A DNA stretch of 12,521 nt from Synura sp. LO234KE (Eukaryota; Sar; Synurophyceae; Synurales; Mallomonadaceae): assembly GCA_015143735.1 (NCBI GenBank), contig VKHC01000398.1, positions 1 to 12,521 of the forward strand, in the 5' to 3' direction. A model generated the notes under the pieces. It was not told the origin of the DNA. It saw only the letters and a list, made by a program, of their open reading frames with translations, and did not search any database. The position numbers and the translations under genes are program-made. Below, in pieces: positions 1 through 8,489 of this stretch. Within the stretch, counting starts at the first letter, position 1. The number at the start of each line of letters is the position of its first letter.

Positions 1-619
1 TAAAGATAAGTTCCCAACAAGAAAAACATAAATTGCTTTTGTGTTGACGTAAGTTGCAATGGGTCCAAGAGACGCATAAAATTCTTTATGTATTTTTAGC
101 AGTGTTTATAACATACGTAAACTCCTCTAAATAACTTAAGTTCTTAAATAATAATATCATCTCCCCCGGTAAGTCTTGGTACCACTAGCAGAATTTAGCA
201 AGGCTAGGTTTCCAATTTAGAAAATCCAGAATAGGATTTGCTCTAACACTACATCAGTGGATAAAAGGCTCCTGCATCGATGTGGCACAAAGTGTTGCCT
301 GCTTCTCCTCGCCGCTCACTAGTTTGTTTGTTCCGTCGTCCTCTACGCCGCGGTAACTCCTGAACTTGCCCCTCGGTACATAGAGGGTGGTTGATTATAC
401 AGTGCCATGTACCGCTTGATTGATGTCTTTTCTTTCACTGAGTAAATAGCTATTGAATTTTCGGCAGGGGAAGTCCAGGGGTAAATTGGGGCGGACTTAA
501 CGAATACGAGGAATACAATGCCCAAATAAAGTCAGTTGTCTAAATCAGACGTTTCTCCGTTGTAGAGGGACAGAAAATTATTTTAATGTCCTATTATAAT
601 TTATATTGACCTAACAGGT
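1..619. other. Downstream flank of the PAP2 gene, with one possible extra exon
   Basis: No clear gene. On the minus strand 495-343 is an open stretch of 50 codons ending in TAG. It is preceded by a pyrimidine-rich tract and an AAG acceptor, and starts SAPIYPWTSPAENS. It could be an alternative last exon of the PAP2 gene: a possible donor (CGC|GTGAAT) lies at 628, phase 0, just before that gene's stop codon, and the putative exon is also phase 0. The remaining sequence (1-342) is AT-rich with no supported feature. The exon is low confidence because the donor is weak and the simple model already ends normally. Confidence 0.25.
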
Positions 620-1440
620 CTAATTCACGCGTTCATGTTTTTGTACGTCATTTTCCCGGAAATATAAGATCAAATAACCAAGTAAAATGACAGCCAATAC
701 TATCCCCACGGGTGGCGGTTGATGTGAGTTCATACCAATTAACTGTGTTGACTTGTCTATAACGATCCGCCGATAAAAAAATGATAGTAATCCGAATATA
801 AATCCAATTATTGCTCCTGCAACAGTTTGATTTATGCTATGCAAATAGGTTTTTATCCTATAAGACCTATAAATAATATGGCGTTACAAGAAGCCTATAA
901 TGCTGATTTGCATTCTTACGTGGCGGCAAATGAGAAGTAGTACAGCAACCCAAGCGGTGGAATCGCAATAATTTTTTGCTCTAAATTCAGGCAATATAAT
1001 GATATTACCGTTAAAAAATAAAAAATAACTTGGGCATGTGAGCTGGGCATTCCATATCCTTGAATTCTTGATCGGAATGGCCGAGGTTGCTTGAGAACAC
1101 TCTTTAGTAATTTTGCTAATCCTCCGTTAAGAAGACCACAAAGAACAAAATAAATAGGATCCCAACTTTTGTTTAGAAGTAGATAAGATATCGCTAGCGA
1201 ACTCACTATGTTCTTAGCGTTAAGCCCAATCCATTCCTTGAAATTGAGATGATTACTCACTTCGCTATTTCTTTTAACTGCGCGAATTCTGTCACCCATA
1301 AGCCCCCGATTCACTCCTAAGCGATCGAAAGCGATTGTGCTCTTAAGCCGATGTTGGAAGCATTTTTTATTCAAAGAAAAAGATATATTTAAATCCGTTG
1401 TCAATATCAAAAGTAATACAGAGCGATAAACTAAGTTCAT
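620..1440 (-). CDS. PAP2-family lipid phosphatase, LPP-epsilon / dolichyl-diphosphate phosphatase-like, two exons
   Basis: CDS is complement(620..866, 920..1440), 255 residues. The 53-bp intron (919-867) has donor GTAAGA and acceptor TATAG. The three PAP2 phosphatase motifs are present: K113-x6-R120-P121, then P132-S-S-H135 within GMPSSHAQ, then R177-x5-H183. The third motif is only formed after splicing, which confirms the intron. H183 is followed by xxxQ187 where many PAP2 enzymes have Asp; Gln is usual in plant plastid LPP-epsilon and in dolichyl-PP phosphatases. Hydrophobic segments lie near 80-105, 137-150, 155-173, 189-205 and 213-232. The family removes phosphate from membrane lipids (phosphatidate, or polyprenyl diphosphate) with the active site at the membrane face. 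Residues 1-20 are hydrophobic and followed by Phe21 (IS|FSLNKK), compatible with a bipartite plastid presequence of secondary-plastid algae; this is inferred. Substrate cannot be fixed from sequence. Confidence 0.87.
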
Positions 1441-1504
1441 TTTTGGGCAAGAAAAAACGCTAATTCCACTATTATTATAATGTTTAGTTTCCTACTGTTG
1501 TCGT

Positions 1505-1576
1505 GGGGAATTGGTCTAGAGGTATGATTCTCGCTTAGGGTGCGAGAGGTCCCGGGTTCGAGTCCCGGATTCCCCC
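1505..1576 (+). tRNA. tRNA-Pro (anticodon AGG)
   Basis: A complete cloverleaf of 72 nt. Acceptor GGGGAAT (1505-1511) pairs fully with ATTCCCC (1569-1575), with discriminator C1576. Anticodon stem CTCGC/GCGAG encloses loop TTAGGGT, giving AGG, which decodes proline CCU (and CCC after inosine editing). The T arm contains GGTTCGAGTCC, the Pol III B box. No CCA is encoded, as expected for a eukaryotic nuclear gene. It lies 64 bp from the start codon of the divergently oriented PAP2 gene. Confidence 0.96.
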
Positions 1577-1581
1577 TTCCA

Positions 1582-1587
1582 TTTTTT
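1582..1587 (+). terminator. Pol III terminator of tRNA-Pro
   Basis: A run of six T residues begins 6 nt after the tRNA-Pro discriminator base, the normal RNA polymerase III stop signal. Confidence 0.85.
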
Positions 1588-1714
1588 CGTCAATGGCAAA
1601 ATTCACATTTTTGTTCATTAACGCACGTTATTGGGCCTTTTCGGTACTATTGCTTTTGATTAGAACATGTAATAGTAACACATACGGAATACGGAAAAAA
1701 AATCGGCTCAGAAT

Positions 1715-1718
1715 AAAA
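1715..1718 (-). terminator. Pol III terminator of tRNA-Lys
   Basis: Read on the minus strand, TTTT follows the 3' end of tRNA-Lys by 5 nt. A longer T8 run (1702-1695) lies just beyond and would act as a back-up stop. Confidence 0.7.
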
Positions 1719-1723
1719 GGATG

Positions 1724-1797
1724 CACCGAAGGTGGGGCTCGAACCCACGACCACTGGCTTAAAAGGCCAGCGCTCTACCAAACTGAGCTACCCCGGT
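1724..1797 (-). tRNA. tRNA-Lys (anticodon UUU)
   Basis: A complete cloverleaf of 74 nt. Anticodon stem CTGGC/GCCAG encloses loop CTTTTAA, giving UUU for lysine AAA/AAG. The D arm has TAGCTCAG...GGTAGAGC and the T arm GTGGG TTCGAGC CCCAC (B box). Acceptor ACCGGGG pairs with CTTCGGT; pairs 5 and 6 are both G-U wobbles. Discriminator G, no encoded CCA, no intron. It faces the tRNA-Pro gene in convergent orientation. Confidence 0.95.
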
Positions 1798-2206
1798 TCT
1801 TGTTATTTGAGATTTTAAGTGGTATATAGTTTTATAGTGTAGGGAATGCATTGTTTCAATCGCGTTAATTATTTATCAGAACTAGTTGGGACGGGAAATT
1901 GTTATTTTACTTATATTCGTTCGTGGTCTTGGAGGCTCATGCTTTAATGCTTCAATCGTAGTTAAAATTTAGCTAGAACAGCTTTGTATTGCTTGCTATG
2001 AAACGAGTAAGGATGAAACCTTGCAAACTATTTTGTTCGCACGGATATTCAAATACTGCAATTCTGTAGTTTGTAAATCGTCCAAAAAAATTATATCGCA
2101 TGCTCTGTGTACCTGTTGCCAGCTGCATCAAACCATTATTTAGAAATTTCAAACATTTTATTCTTCTAACTCTGATTTGTTACTAGAATTCTTGCGTTCT
2201 TCCCAG
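1798..2206. other. Intergenic, no resolved gene
   Basis: AT-rich sequence between tRNA-Lys and the first exon proposed for the unnamed plus-strand gene. Two in-frame ATGs (1998 and 2099) open short plus frames of 30 or fewer codons. Either could belong to a first exon, and GTAAGG at 2007 would serve as a donor, but nothing decides between them. The last 45 bp are pyrimidine-rich and end in CCCAG, and are better read as the end of an intron. Confidence 0.4.
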
Positions 2207-2939
2207 TACTGTACAGGTCGTTTCGTGGTGCCCGGTCGCTCATATGGACGCTTTTGTTGCGAAGGAGTTCCGTTGATGACAGTCAAAGCGAACACGTGAC
2301 TTATCCATTCTCTTGAAGTATATGTTGATAATATGTTGATGCTTGCCGTATCAAGTAAAAAAGGGCGAATTAAGTTGGAATACGATAGGATGGGTTGTCC
2401 GTAATGAGAACTGACTTCAACATCATAGAGAGTATTGAGGCAGACATGTGCAACTCACCGATTCTCCCGGCGTCATATCGGTGTATTACCCAGATGTCGT
2501 GACTTGGCGGGAGCCCTTCGTGAGGTGCATACACTGATACTCAAGTTTGGTTCCTGTCAGAAGTCATTTCCCCCGTTTCTGCAGTGGAGGCGTTCGCCGA
2601 ACGTTTGGTGGTAAGGAGGGAGCCCCGACTATATCTCAGATGGGATGTTGAAGGTTACAGGTTCGCTTTCGTCCGAGCGTTGACTTTTTTGATGTCAATG
2701 CCACAGTCTATCGTCGCCGCGCAGAAGTGTCGAAAATTTGTAAGAAGGACCAATGCTCAATAATTCCGCTACGAGCGGTCCGTGGGCCAAGGTTGGATTG
2801 CGCTAGACTAGCTGCCCTCCCCAAGGCATGACGAGTTTATGACAGCAATTGCAGCAAGGCTGACAGAGGGAGCCTATTCCGTGGACCCCCTCCGCCGACT
2901 CTTCTCATTTGTTCGTATGTCCGTCTCGCCGAGGCACTC
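2207..2939 (+). CDS. Unrecognised multi-exon gene, 5' part (partial)
   Basis: Four coding-like exons on the plus strand; no family recognised. (a) 2207-2295, entered after TTCTTCCCAG, reads on to RRSSVDDSQSEH. (b) From 2389, after GATAG, in the same phase, reads DGLSVMRTDFNIIESIEAD and stays open to TGA at about 2501; its donor is unclear. (c) About 2523-2739 is the longest open piece, including SEVISPVSAVEAFAERL and SMPQSIVAAQKCRKF, and ends at a strong donor TTT|GTAAGA. (d) 2812-2939 starts after CTAG in the matching phase and reads LPSPRHDEFMTAIAARLTEG. Exons c and d join across a 72-bp intron without loss of frame. The helical character of c-d and the segment before the intron faintly recall CTLH/CRA-type helical domains, but I would not name it on that basis. 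A single gene running on to 5275 is possible. Confidence 0.5.
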
Positions 2940-4068
2940 GTAAACAGAGGAAGAGGATTTTGACGAGGATTCAGCCCATATGCGTATGTCCAGCGCGCAG
3001 TTCTATCCATATTGCGATATCACGCTCGAGTCATCTATCTATTCTCCACCCACCCTCCCGTGTTGACGGTGTCCTGGTCTCCTTCGCTGTTGGCTTAACA
3101 AGCGTCAGTATACTAATGCCTACTCTTCGTCAAGACGAACTAAAGCCCCGATGAGGATCTTTGATTGGTCGGTTACTGCAACTGCAACAACCAAGAAACG
3201 GACCGAGATTTTCAACGCTGGGAAGGGTTGTTTCCGGGCAGTAGCAGAAGGAGAGGGGGATTCCATCTCTCGCCGATCACCAAACAGGCTGTGTCCGATC
3301 ATTTCTCGAGTCAACATCTTAACCTCGATCGGTGGCAACCCAATCGCCAATCGCAAATACTAGCCGGATAAGTCCGAAGTACGTGGAGGCAACAGATGTT
3401 TTTTGGAGAATGGAACCTAATTTTCTCTGCTCCAAGGCCCCAGGACCCTCATGGTGGTCGCTGCCAGGAGACCCCACCCAACCGAATCGCTGGTACGCAA
3501 TACAATTTATAATTTTCAGAAAATACATTTCCCATAAGAACTGGCTATGCGGACCAGCGATTTGTTTGAGGAAGATGCGAACGTATAACTCGTGGAGCTA
3601 GCCTAGTACAAAGGTGTTAGCCATAGCTTTAAATGAACGATTCGTTCTCAATACACGTATAAAGTTCGATCCACAAAGTTTAACGCCAACTATCGCACTG
3701 ATCGTATTCTTCACGTTCAGGGCAGATATGAATATCACTTCTGAGTATATATGTATTTGATATTCCTCTTCCTCATAATTATGTCGCTTACGATCATTCT
3801 ACTCAACTCACCGTTATATTCCTTCAGAATAGATGCTTGTAGAACCGTTATTATCCCGTATTCTCAGCGTTGTAAAGGCCCGTCCGTAATTCAGTCAACG
3901 TTACTTATCGCTTTATCTCTCCCTAGAGCTGCAAGTGTGAGACAAGATTGTAGACTAACAACTAGAGCATCGAGAATACACGTTATCAGAGTACCAAATG
4001 AATTCTTTCCTTTAGGAGGTTTTACTCTTACTCATTTATTCTTTTTGGGGGCGCGCTAATCTCTGCAG
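2940..4068. other. Unresolved stretch, probably introns and small exons of the plus-strand gene
   Basis: Several short plus-strand pieces have exon-like limits. 2948-2983 is an acidic piece (EEDFDEDSAHM) between TAAACAG and the strong donor C|GTATGT; it would need a 33-bp intron before it (2915-2947). 3146-3363 is open after ACTAAAG, starting PMRIFDWSVTATATT. 3437-3492 lies between a pyrimidine tract ending CTCCAAG and donor TG|GTACGC. 3927 onward follows TATCTCTCCCTAG. The frames of these pieces compete with other open frames on both strands, so I do not join them. No similarity to a known family was seen. Confidence 0.3.
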
Positions 4069-5275
4069 CCGCTTCGGTACCCCATACTTGGTTGTCCAGA
4101 CGAGTGGGCCGGACGATGTCTGCTTGCTTCTATTCTTGAAAAAGATAACAAGCAACTACAAACCTTGTGGGCTGAAAAATCTGTTAGCTGATCAGAAAAT
4201 TTCGCTCAGCGAAAGCTGCCTTGAACTTCCTCGCTCCTGCGGCTAGCTAAATTGGACGAGAAGTACCTCTTGTAACGACATCAAGAGCTTAATCGAGAAA
4301 ATTGTATTTGCACGACAAAGTCGGCAACACCACCAGACAAAATGAAGATAGAAGCTTAATCCTCAATCAGCAATTTGGTATCCAAAGAGGAATTGAAAAC
4401 GTCATAACTTTTGATCCATTAGTTCGTTTTAAATGAAAAAATAGCAGTAGCGCAGATTTTTACCCTCGCCTCTATCCAACGCGAATATTTTCAGCTATAG
4501 ATTTTTATCACTTTCAAGCTTTTATCCCTATTTACCCGTTTTGCGCACATTTCGTCCAAGTTTTATCTGCTGACATTCTTGACCTCGCTCTTGCCGTGAT
4601 TTCCCGTCAGTTTACCCAGCTGTATACACGGAAGAAGAGAGGATAGCTCTATTGCCTACTTCTCAAAATAGCAGCTCCGTGGTGAGATACATAGTAATTG
4701 TCTTCTTATCTTTGCTTCTGTCCGGCATCCCTTCTTGAGGCGACTCAACAAGCTTATCTGGCCAAGACATTCGAGAAAGGAATCGCCTCGCTGCAGTGGT
4801 TGTTGGATTTACGACGCGGCGCGGAGGATAGCAGGTTCTCCTTCCGGATATGGTTTTAGGGTTTTTCTGATCGTAACCATTGATTGGTGCGGTACCTTAA
4901 AGTACTGTAGTCAACCCCCTCTGGGACAATATCATCGACGAGGTACAAGAATTATCGTGGACAGACACCTGCTGGCTTCGCTTCGCTAGGCGCGGCAAGG
5001 CTCTCCCGAGGTGTTTCTACCAGATGCATTTCATATTGGCAAATCTTGCACCTACTAGGTGTGTTTTAATTCACACAGAAGAAGCTTTACTACAAAGGTG
5101 CAATCTTAGCGCTCAATTATCCTCGGGGAGAACACCCTGGCGTTTTACGCTGGAAGCGCCAGGTGCATACTTAGAGCTCGCTACTCGGCCGCGAAGCTCG
5201 CCCTTTGGTTCACAGGTAGTGATTAGATTGGTATGTAAATTTGTCATGCTATGGCATTGCGTGCATAGACCTTGA
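4069..5275 (+). CDS. Unrecognised multi-exon gene, 3' part
   Basis: Plus-strand exons with compatible phases; function unknown. 4069-4182 follows a pyrimidine tract and CTCTGCAG (38 codons, PLRYPILGCPDEWAG...LQTLWAEKS). A possible piece at 4298-4377 reads KLYLHDKVGNTTRQNEDR. 4611-4681 follows TTCCCGTCAG and reads YPAVYTEEERIALLPTSQ, ending at GTG|GTGAGA. 4740-4834 follows a long pyrimidine tract and TTGAG, reads ATQQAYLAKTFEKGIASLQW, and ends AGCAG|GTTCTC. 4903-5275 follows TTAAAG, 68 bp further on, in the matching phase; it contains VVNPLWDNIIDEVQELSW and FARRGKALPRCFYQMHFILA, and stays open to TGA at 5273. A donor at 5216 (TCACAG|GTAGTG) would give another ending. Acidic and aromatic helices suggest a soluble protein. 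The links 4611-4681, 4740-4834 and 4903 onward are the best supported. Confidence 0.5.
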
Positions 5276-5442
5276 GTAATATATTTAGTACTGTATGACT
5301 CTTGTTCAAATCACTAAATTACTGTGATGTAGTAATTTGCTGTAGAGAACGCACTAAATCACGGCGAATAAATACTTTATATAACCGGGTTCCAGATACA
5401 ATAGTTTACTAGCGTTCTATCTTGCGAGCGAGCTATTCGAAC

Positions 5443-5849
5443 ATGGAGCGTACAAGTCATACAATTGAGAAATCGGCATTTTGGAATCACAATCCAGTAA
5501 CCACAAAACGTTGAGTAACCAAATATGGTTTACCGGCTATCCGGTGCACTGTAGACTTGGTTTCAAATATTCTCTATAAGGTCTGTGTCACATGGGAACA
5601 GCCGTGAGATTTTCCACACTGAAATATGCCCTTGTTGTCTCGACTAGATGATCTCATTCCAGCGAAAAATCCGGAATTTCGTTCTTGGTAACTAGCCTTG
5701 CCCTCCTAGATATGACGACGTTTTAGTATTTTGCCGTTGTTGGTGATTGTGGGTCCAAAAGTATGACTTTTCACGATATTTCTGTAGTTAGCTATATTGA
5801 GTTTACGATCCCGGTGAAGCAACTGAAATCTACGACGTACCACACTTAA
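5443..5849 (+). CDS. Hypothetical small gene, four short exons
   Basis: A tentative model: join(5443..5496, 5555..5580, 5663..5687, 5727..5849), 75 residues starting MERTSHTIEKSAFWNHNP and ending IPVKQLKSTTYHT. Donors are GTAACC, GTCTGT and GTAACT; acceptors are CTGTAG, TTCCAG and TTTTAG; introns are 58, 82 and 39 bp. All four exons keep one frame. The last exon (YFAVVGDCGSKSMTF...) is the most protein-like piece and is open for 40 codons without the help of splicing. Exons of 25-26 bp and a 39-bp intron are unusual, and such a chain could arise by chance. No family recognised. A minus-strand frame at 5706-5888 competes with the last exon. Confidence 0.28.
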
Positions 5850-6144
5850 AAATGCATAAAAATAGTAATTTGGTACTGTCAATAACAAAATGTTGTAGAC
5901 TTTAGCTTTGAAAACGAATAGGCTTTGAGGACTTGAACTCCAAGCTTAAGCACGACAACATCACCACGGAATCCCCTACCTCGGTTTTTCTTGTCTCGAA
6001 GATATCATCATTTTTAGTAGAGCTGAGTGCATGCTTCATATTTATTATAAAAACTCGCATAGTTTTCGTGAAAACCTGTAAGGTCAGTCAACATGAATTA
6101 ATCTGTGCTGAAAAGTCTGTACAAGTGAGAAACTTCATTCAGTG
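5850..6144. other. Short gap with an unassigned minus-strand open frame
   Basis: On the minus strand 6060-5902 reads MRVFIINMKHALSSTKNDD... for 52 codons to TAA, extended upstream to a good acceptor CCTTACAG at about 6075. It might be a final exon of the minus-strand gene at 6145-6367 by alternative splicing, but no donor in the right phase was found. A plus-strand frame (5933-6148) overlaps it. Neither is decisive. Confidence 0.25.
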
Positions 6145-6367
6145 TTAATAGCACCTATACTGTTTTTCTTGATATTTTTCCTCATCCTTGCGCAAGTATC
6201 CTCTCCCTTGGAACCATCGTTCGTGCAAAGCAAGGCATACAACTTAGTTGACAACAATCAAAAGTAACGATATCCATACGTAAGCGCTTACTTAGGGAGG
6301 AATTCGCACATCGGCTCAAGAGGAACAATAGAAATCGACAAAAGGAGATGCATGCATAATGCTGCAT
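6145..6367 (-). CDS. Hypothetical small protein, spliced
   Basis: Simplest model: complement(6145..6242, 6292..6367), 57 residues. The 49-bp intron has a strong donor (CTAA|GTAAGC) and an acceptor with a branch-like TCAACTAAG. The second exon is convincingly protein-like and charged (ALHERWFQGRGYLRKDEEKY). The first exon from ATG at 6367 is hydrophobic and Cys-rich (SFCRFLLFLL), which would make a small membrane protein. An alternative has starts further up, at 6485 (MSSHVGHNKNV...) or 6475 (MSDTTKMSPKRW...), with another intron ending in the pyrimidine tract before CTTGAG at about 6313; the 6367 ATG would then be intronic. No family recognised. The Abraxas-like gene on the same strand ends about 690 bp upstream. 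Confidence 0.4.
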
Positions 6368-6485
6368 ATCCTTAGCTAACTAAAAACACACGAAATTCCA
6401 CAAGCAGCGGCAGGCGTTCATTTTTTCGCCGGTAAGGTGCCAACGTTTTGGTGACATTTTTGTTGTGTCCGACATGGCTGGACAT

Positions 6486-7053
6486 GACTTGAAAACGTGG
6501 AAAATACTCGTAAATTGAGTGCAGTGGTAAAAAATTTAAAAATGCACTTAATTGCAATGCAATCATATTAGTAAGAGCCGTCCAAACAAAGTCTGTACCA
6601 CCACTTCCATTGAATTTTTCTTACGAACACTTCCTCTTGGGTACTTATTGGCTACTAGCTTACACTAAGGCGAGCGGCTTCTATGCAGGTACGGCATGCT
6701 TCACCATAGGATAAGCCTCGTGTGATTCGACGTCAAATCAGAAGTCAATGAAGAATAGCAGCAATAGTTTGATATACATTTAATTTGCTCATATCATTGG
6801 TGACGGCGGATAAACAGACAGAAAATAGAACCCGTTTCATCCATCCGGGAGAGCGAGCAGATACTCTCAAATAGGTGATTCACAACAACAAATCACATAC
6901 TAACGCTTGAATAAAAATGGGTAAGATTAGTTCGCTTCCCGCTGGAATATCAAGTTTCTCCTTACAAATTTACGACTAGTTTTGAGTGGTGGTACGAAAC
7001 AGCATCGCTCCTGCACTCCAATCCTCGGCACCAGGTGACGTAAAGTGCCGTTC
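6486..7053. other. Intergenic, downstream of the Abraxas-like gene
   Basis: No gene supported. It should contain the 3' untranslated region of the Abraxas-like gene (minus strand, from 7053 down) and possibly the promoter or 5' leader of the small minus-strand gene. No repeats, structured RNA or long open frame stand out. Confidence 0.4.
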
Positions 7054-8409
7054 TTAAGAGCCCCGAAGTGCGCCCACTTCTTTCTCTAGCTCAACCACTT
7101 CCTCAGCCAATGCCTACATGAGTACAATTGATAAAAGGTTCTCAAGTATAGATCCTGTAGTTTTCAAATAAATGTTAACTATTAGAAAAAGTCCAGCAGC
7201 GAAGAAGCTCTCGGAATAAAAGATGAGAAATGAAAGATGAAAAACGAAAGCAGAGCTTATAATATTATCGGTACGATTGAAATGCCACTCGTCGCTACCA
7301 ATCGTATTTAGAATTAGTGTAGTGCAAGTTGCGTGGTATTTTAGGTTTCACCATAGAGCAACTTTCCTCGTAGCGCTAGATGAATTGTGAAGTATGATCC
7401 TAGTAAGTCTAGTATATCCAGCTAACCTTTATTTCTCGAAGGGCGTCTGCAGCTCCTAACTCCAGGTCCACACACTGTTGAATCGCGCTGAAGGCGATGC
7501 TTCGAGATAAATCGTCATTTAAGGGGTGGTGCGCTTTTGCATTCAGGTATTCGGCGGCAATATCTGTAGACAGACTGGGAATATGCACGTCAACTGGGAC
7601 TAGCGCCCTGTTTATAGACATAAGTACAATATATTCAACGTTTACATAGAATTGAGAGTACTGTAAATCAGCATTTAGAACATGACTTTTCAGTACCATA
7701 CTTACCCATTTTGTTCAGAGATTGTATAAGCCGCATAAGTAATGGTGTGTGTCCAAGATGTTCCCGAACAAATGGGAACGTTAACAAGCAGCATCACGCT
7801 GGGCGCAAAATCATTTAACGGAGGATTTTCAGAACATAAGTGTCGAAGGAGGACGACGTCGCGGACGGACAAAGATTTCACAGAATCTCGTCGAAGTACC
7901 AAAATCCCTTTCAGCGACTAAAAAGAGAAAATGATTGCAAGATATTTTGAATGACACCTCTTCCCACATCAAAATCTAAATCTCCTGAGCCACACTTTTC
8001 CAGCTGATTTATTCTCGGAGTACCATTCAAGCCGGTCCAAAATGTGTTGAGATAATGAAAGAAATTATAACGAGTGATGGCTAAGTGAATGGAATTACAA
8101 TATTTTACAACAAGGAGTCAAGGGTCAGTCAAAAATCAAAATTTACCAAATATCATTCTCGTCGTGCATTTCTCCCCATCATTATCGGATAGACTCACAT
8201 CACTGTGCGTATCTAACCTTCCGTAGAGAAGGCCTGCTGACGTGAATGCCAACAAAACAAAAGAAAATGACAGTAAAAATTCTAGTCCCACCGTTCTATT
8301 TATATTTTAGGACTTGATCCTGATTACCTCTAGTAACCCTACATTTATTTACTCGAGCCTCGTCAATAATTGAGGCTAATAAGGTTCCACTTATTTTTAA
8401 AGTTGTCAT
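7054..8409 (-). CDS. Abraxas/FAM175-like MPN-minus scaffold protein, six exons
   Basis: CDS is complement(7054..7113, 7427..7607, 7706..7917, 7968..8080, 8147..8236, 8328..8409), 245 residues. Introns are 91, 66, 50, 98 and 313 bp, all GT-AG. It begins MTTLKISGTLLASIIDEAR and reaches AGLLYGRLDT, the 'G(F/L)LYG' start of the Abraxas MPN domain. The SLKGILVLRRDS and SVRDVVLLRHL segments match the family's 'IGWYxFRRNT...RE..LH..L' region, followed by PSVMLLV, THTITYAAY and PVDVHIPSL as in the family. A heptad pattern I-x2-L-x3-V-x2-L-x3-V-x2-L at about 225-242 runs across the last splice junction and forms the expected C-terminal coiled coil. No JAMM zinc motif is seen, as in Abraxas. In animals such proteins dimerise with the K63-specific deubiquitinase BRCC36 in BRISC and BRCA1-A complexes. 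It ends right after the coiled coil, so it is shorter than human Abraxas (about 410 residues) and lacks the BRCA1-binding tail. Identification is by eye. Confidence 0.72.
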
Positions 8410-8489
8410 ACCTCAGTTGTGTTTATATTTTTATCCCTAGTTCGTTAAATGCATTCAATTTCAATTTGATTTAAAATTACAACTTCGGT
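8410..8489. promoter_or_regulatory. Short bidirectional promoter region
   Basis: Only 80 bp separate the start codon of the Abraxas-like gene (minus, 8409) from that of the kinase gene (plus, 8490). In-frame stops upstream of the kinase ATG support it as the first codon. The interval is very AT-rich (TTTATATTTTTATCC, TTTGATTTAAAATT) with no clear TATA box assignable to one side. It must contain at least parts of both 5' leaders and probably a shared core promoter. Confidence 0.6.

Noticed and set aside
1593-1829. A 78-codon plus-strand frame
   Set aside because: It runs through the tRNA-Lys gene on the opposite strand, so the apparent protein comes from tRNA sequence.
2166-2460. A minus-strand frame with RPFLLDTAS resembling a retroelement protease or RNase H segment
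   Set aside because: The Asp-Thr-Gly-Ala/Ser motif is not complete, the upstream frame breaks repeatedly, no reverse transcriptase or integrase motif follows, and the plus strand has better splice-bounded frames over part of it.
3120-3601. Several overlapping 60-90 codon frames on both strands
   Set aside because: They contradict each other, and none shows a family motif. Only splice-bounded pieces were mentioned, at low confidence.
7409-7699. A 96-codon minus-strand frame read as an intact small gene
   Set aside because: Its N-terminal third lies in an intron of the Abraxas-like gene (acceptor at 7608) and its end runs past the donor at 7426.
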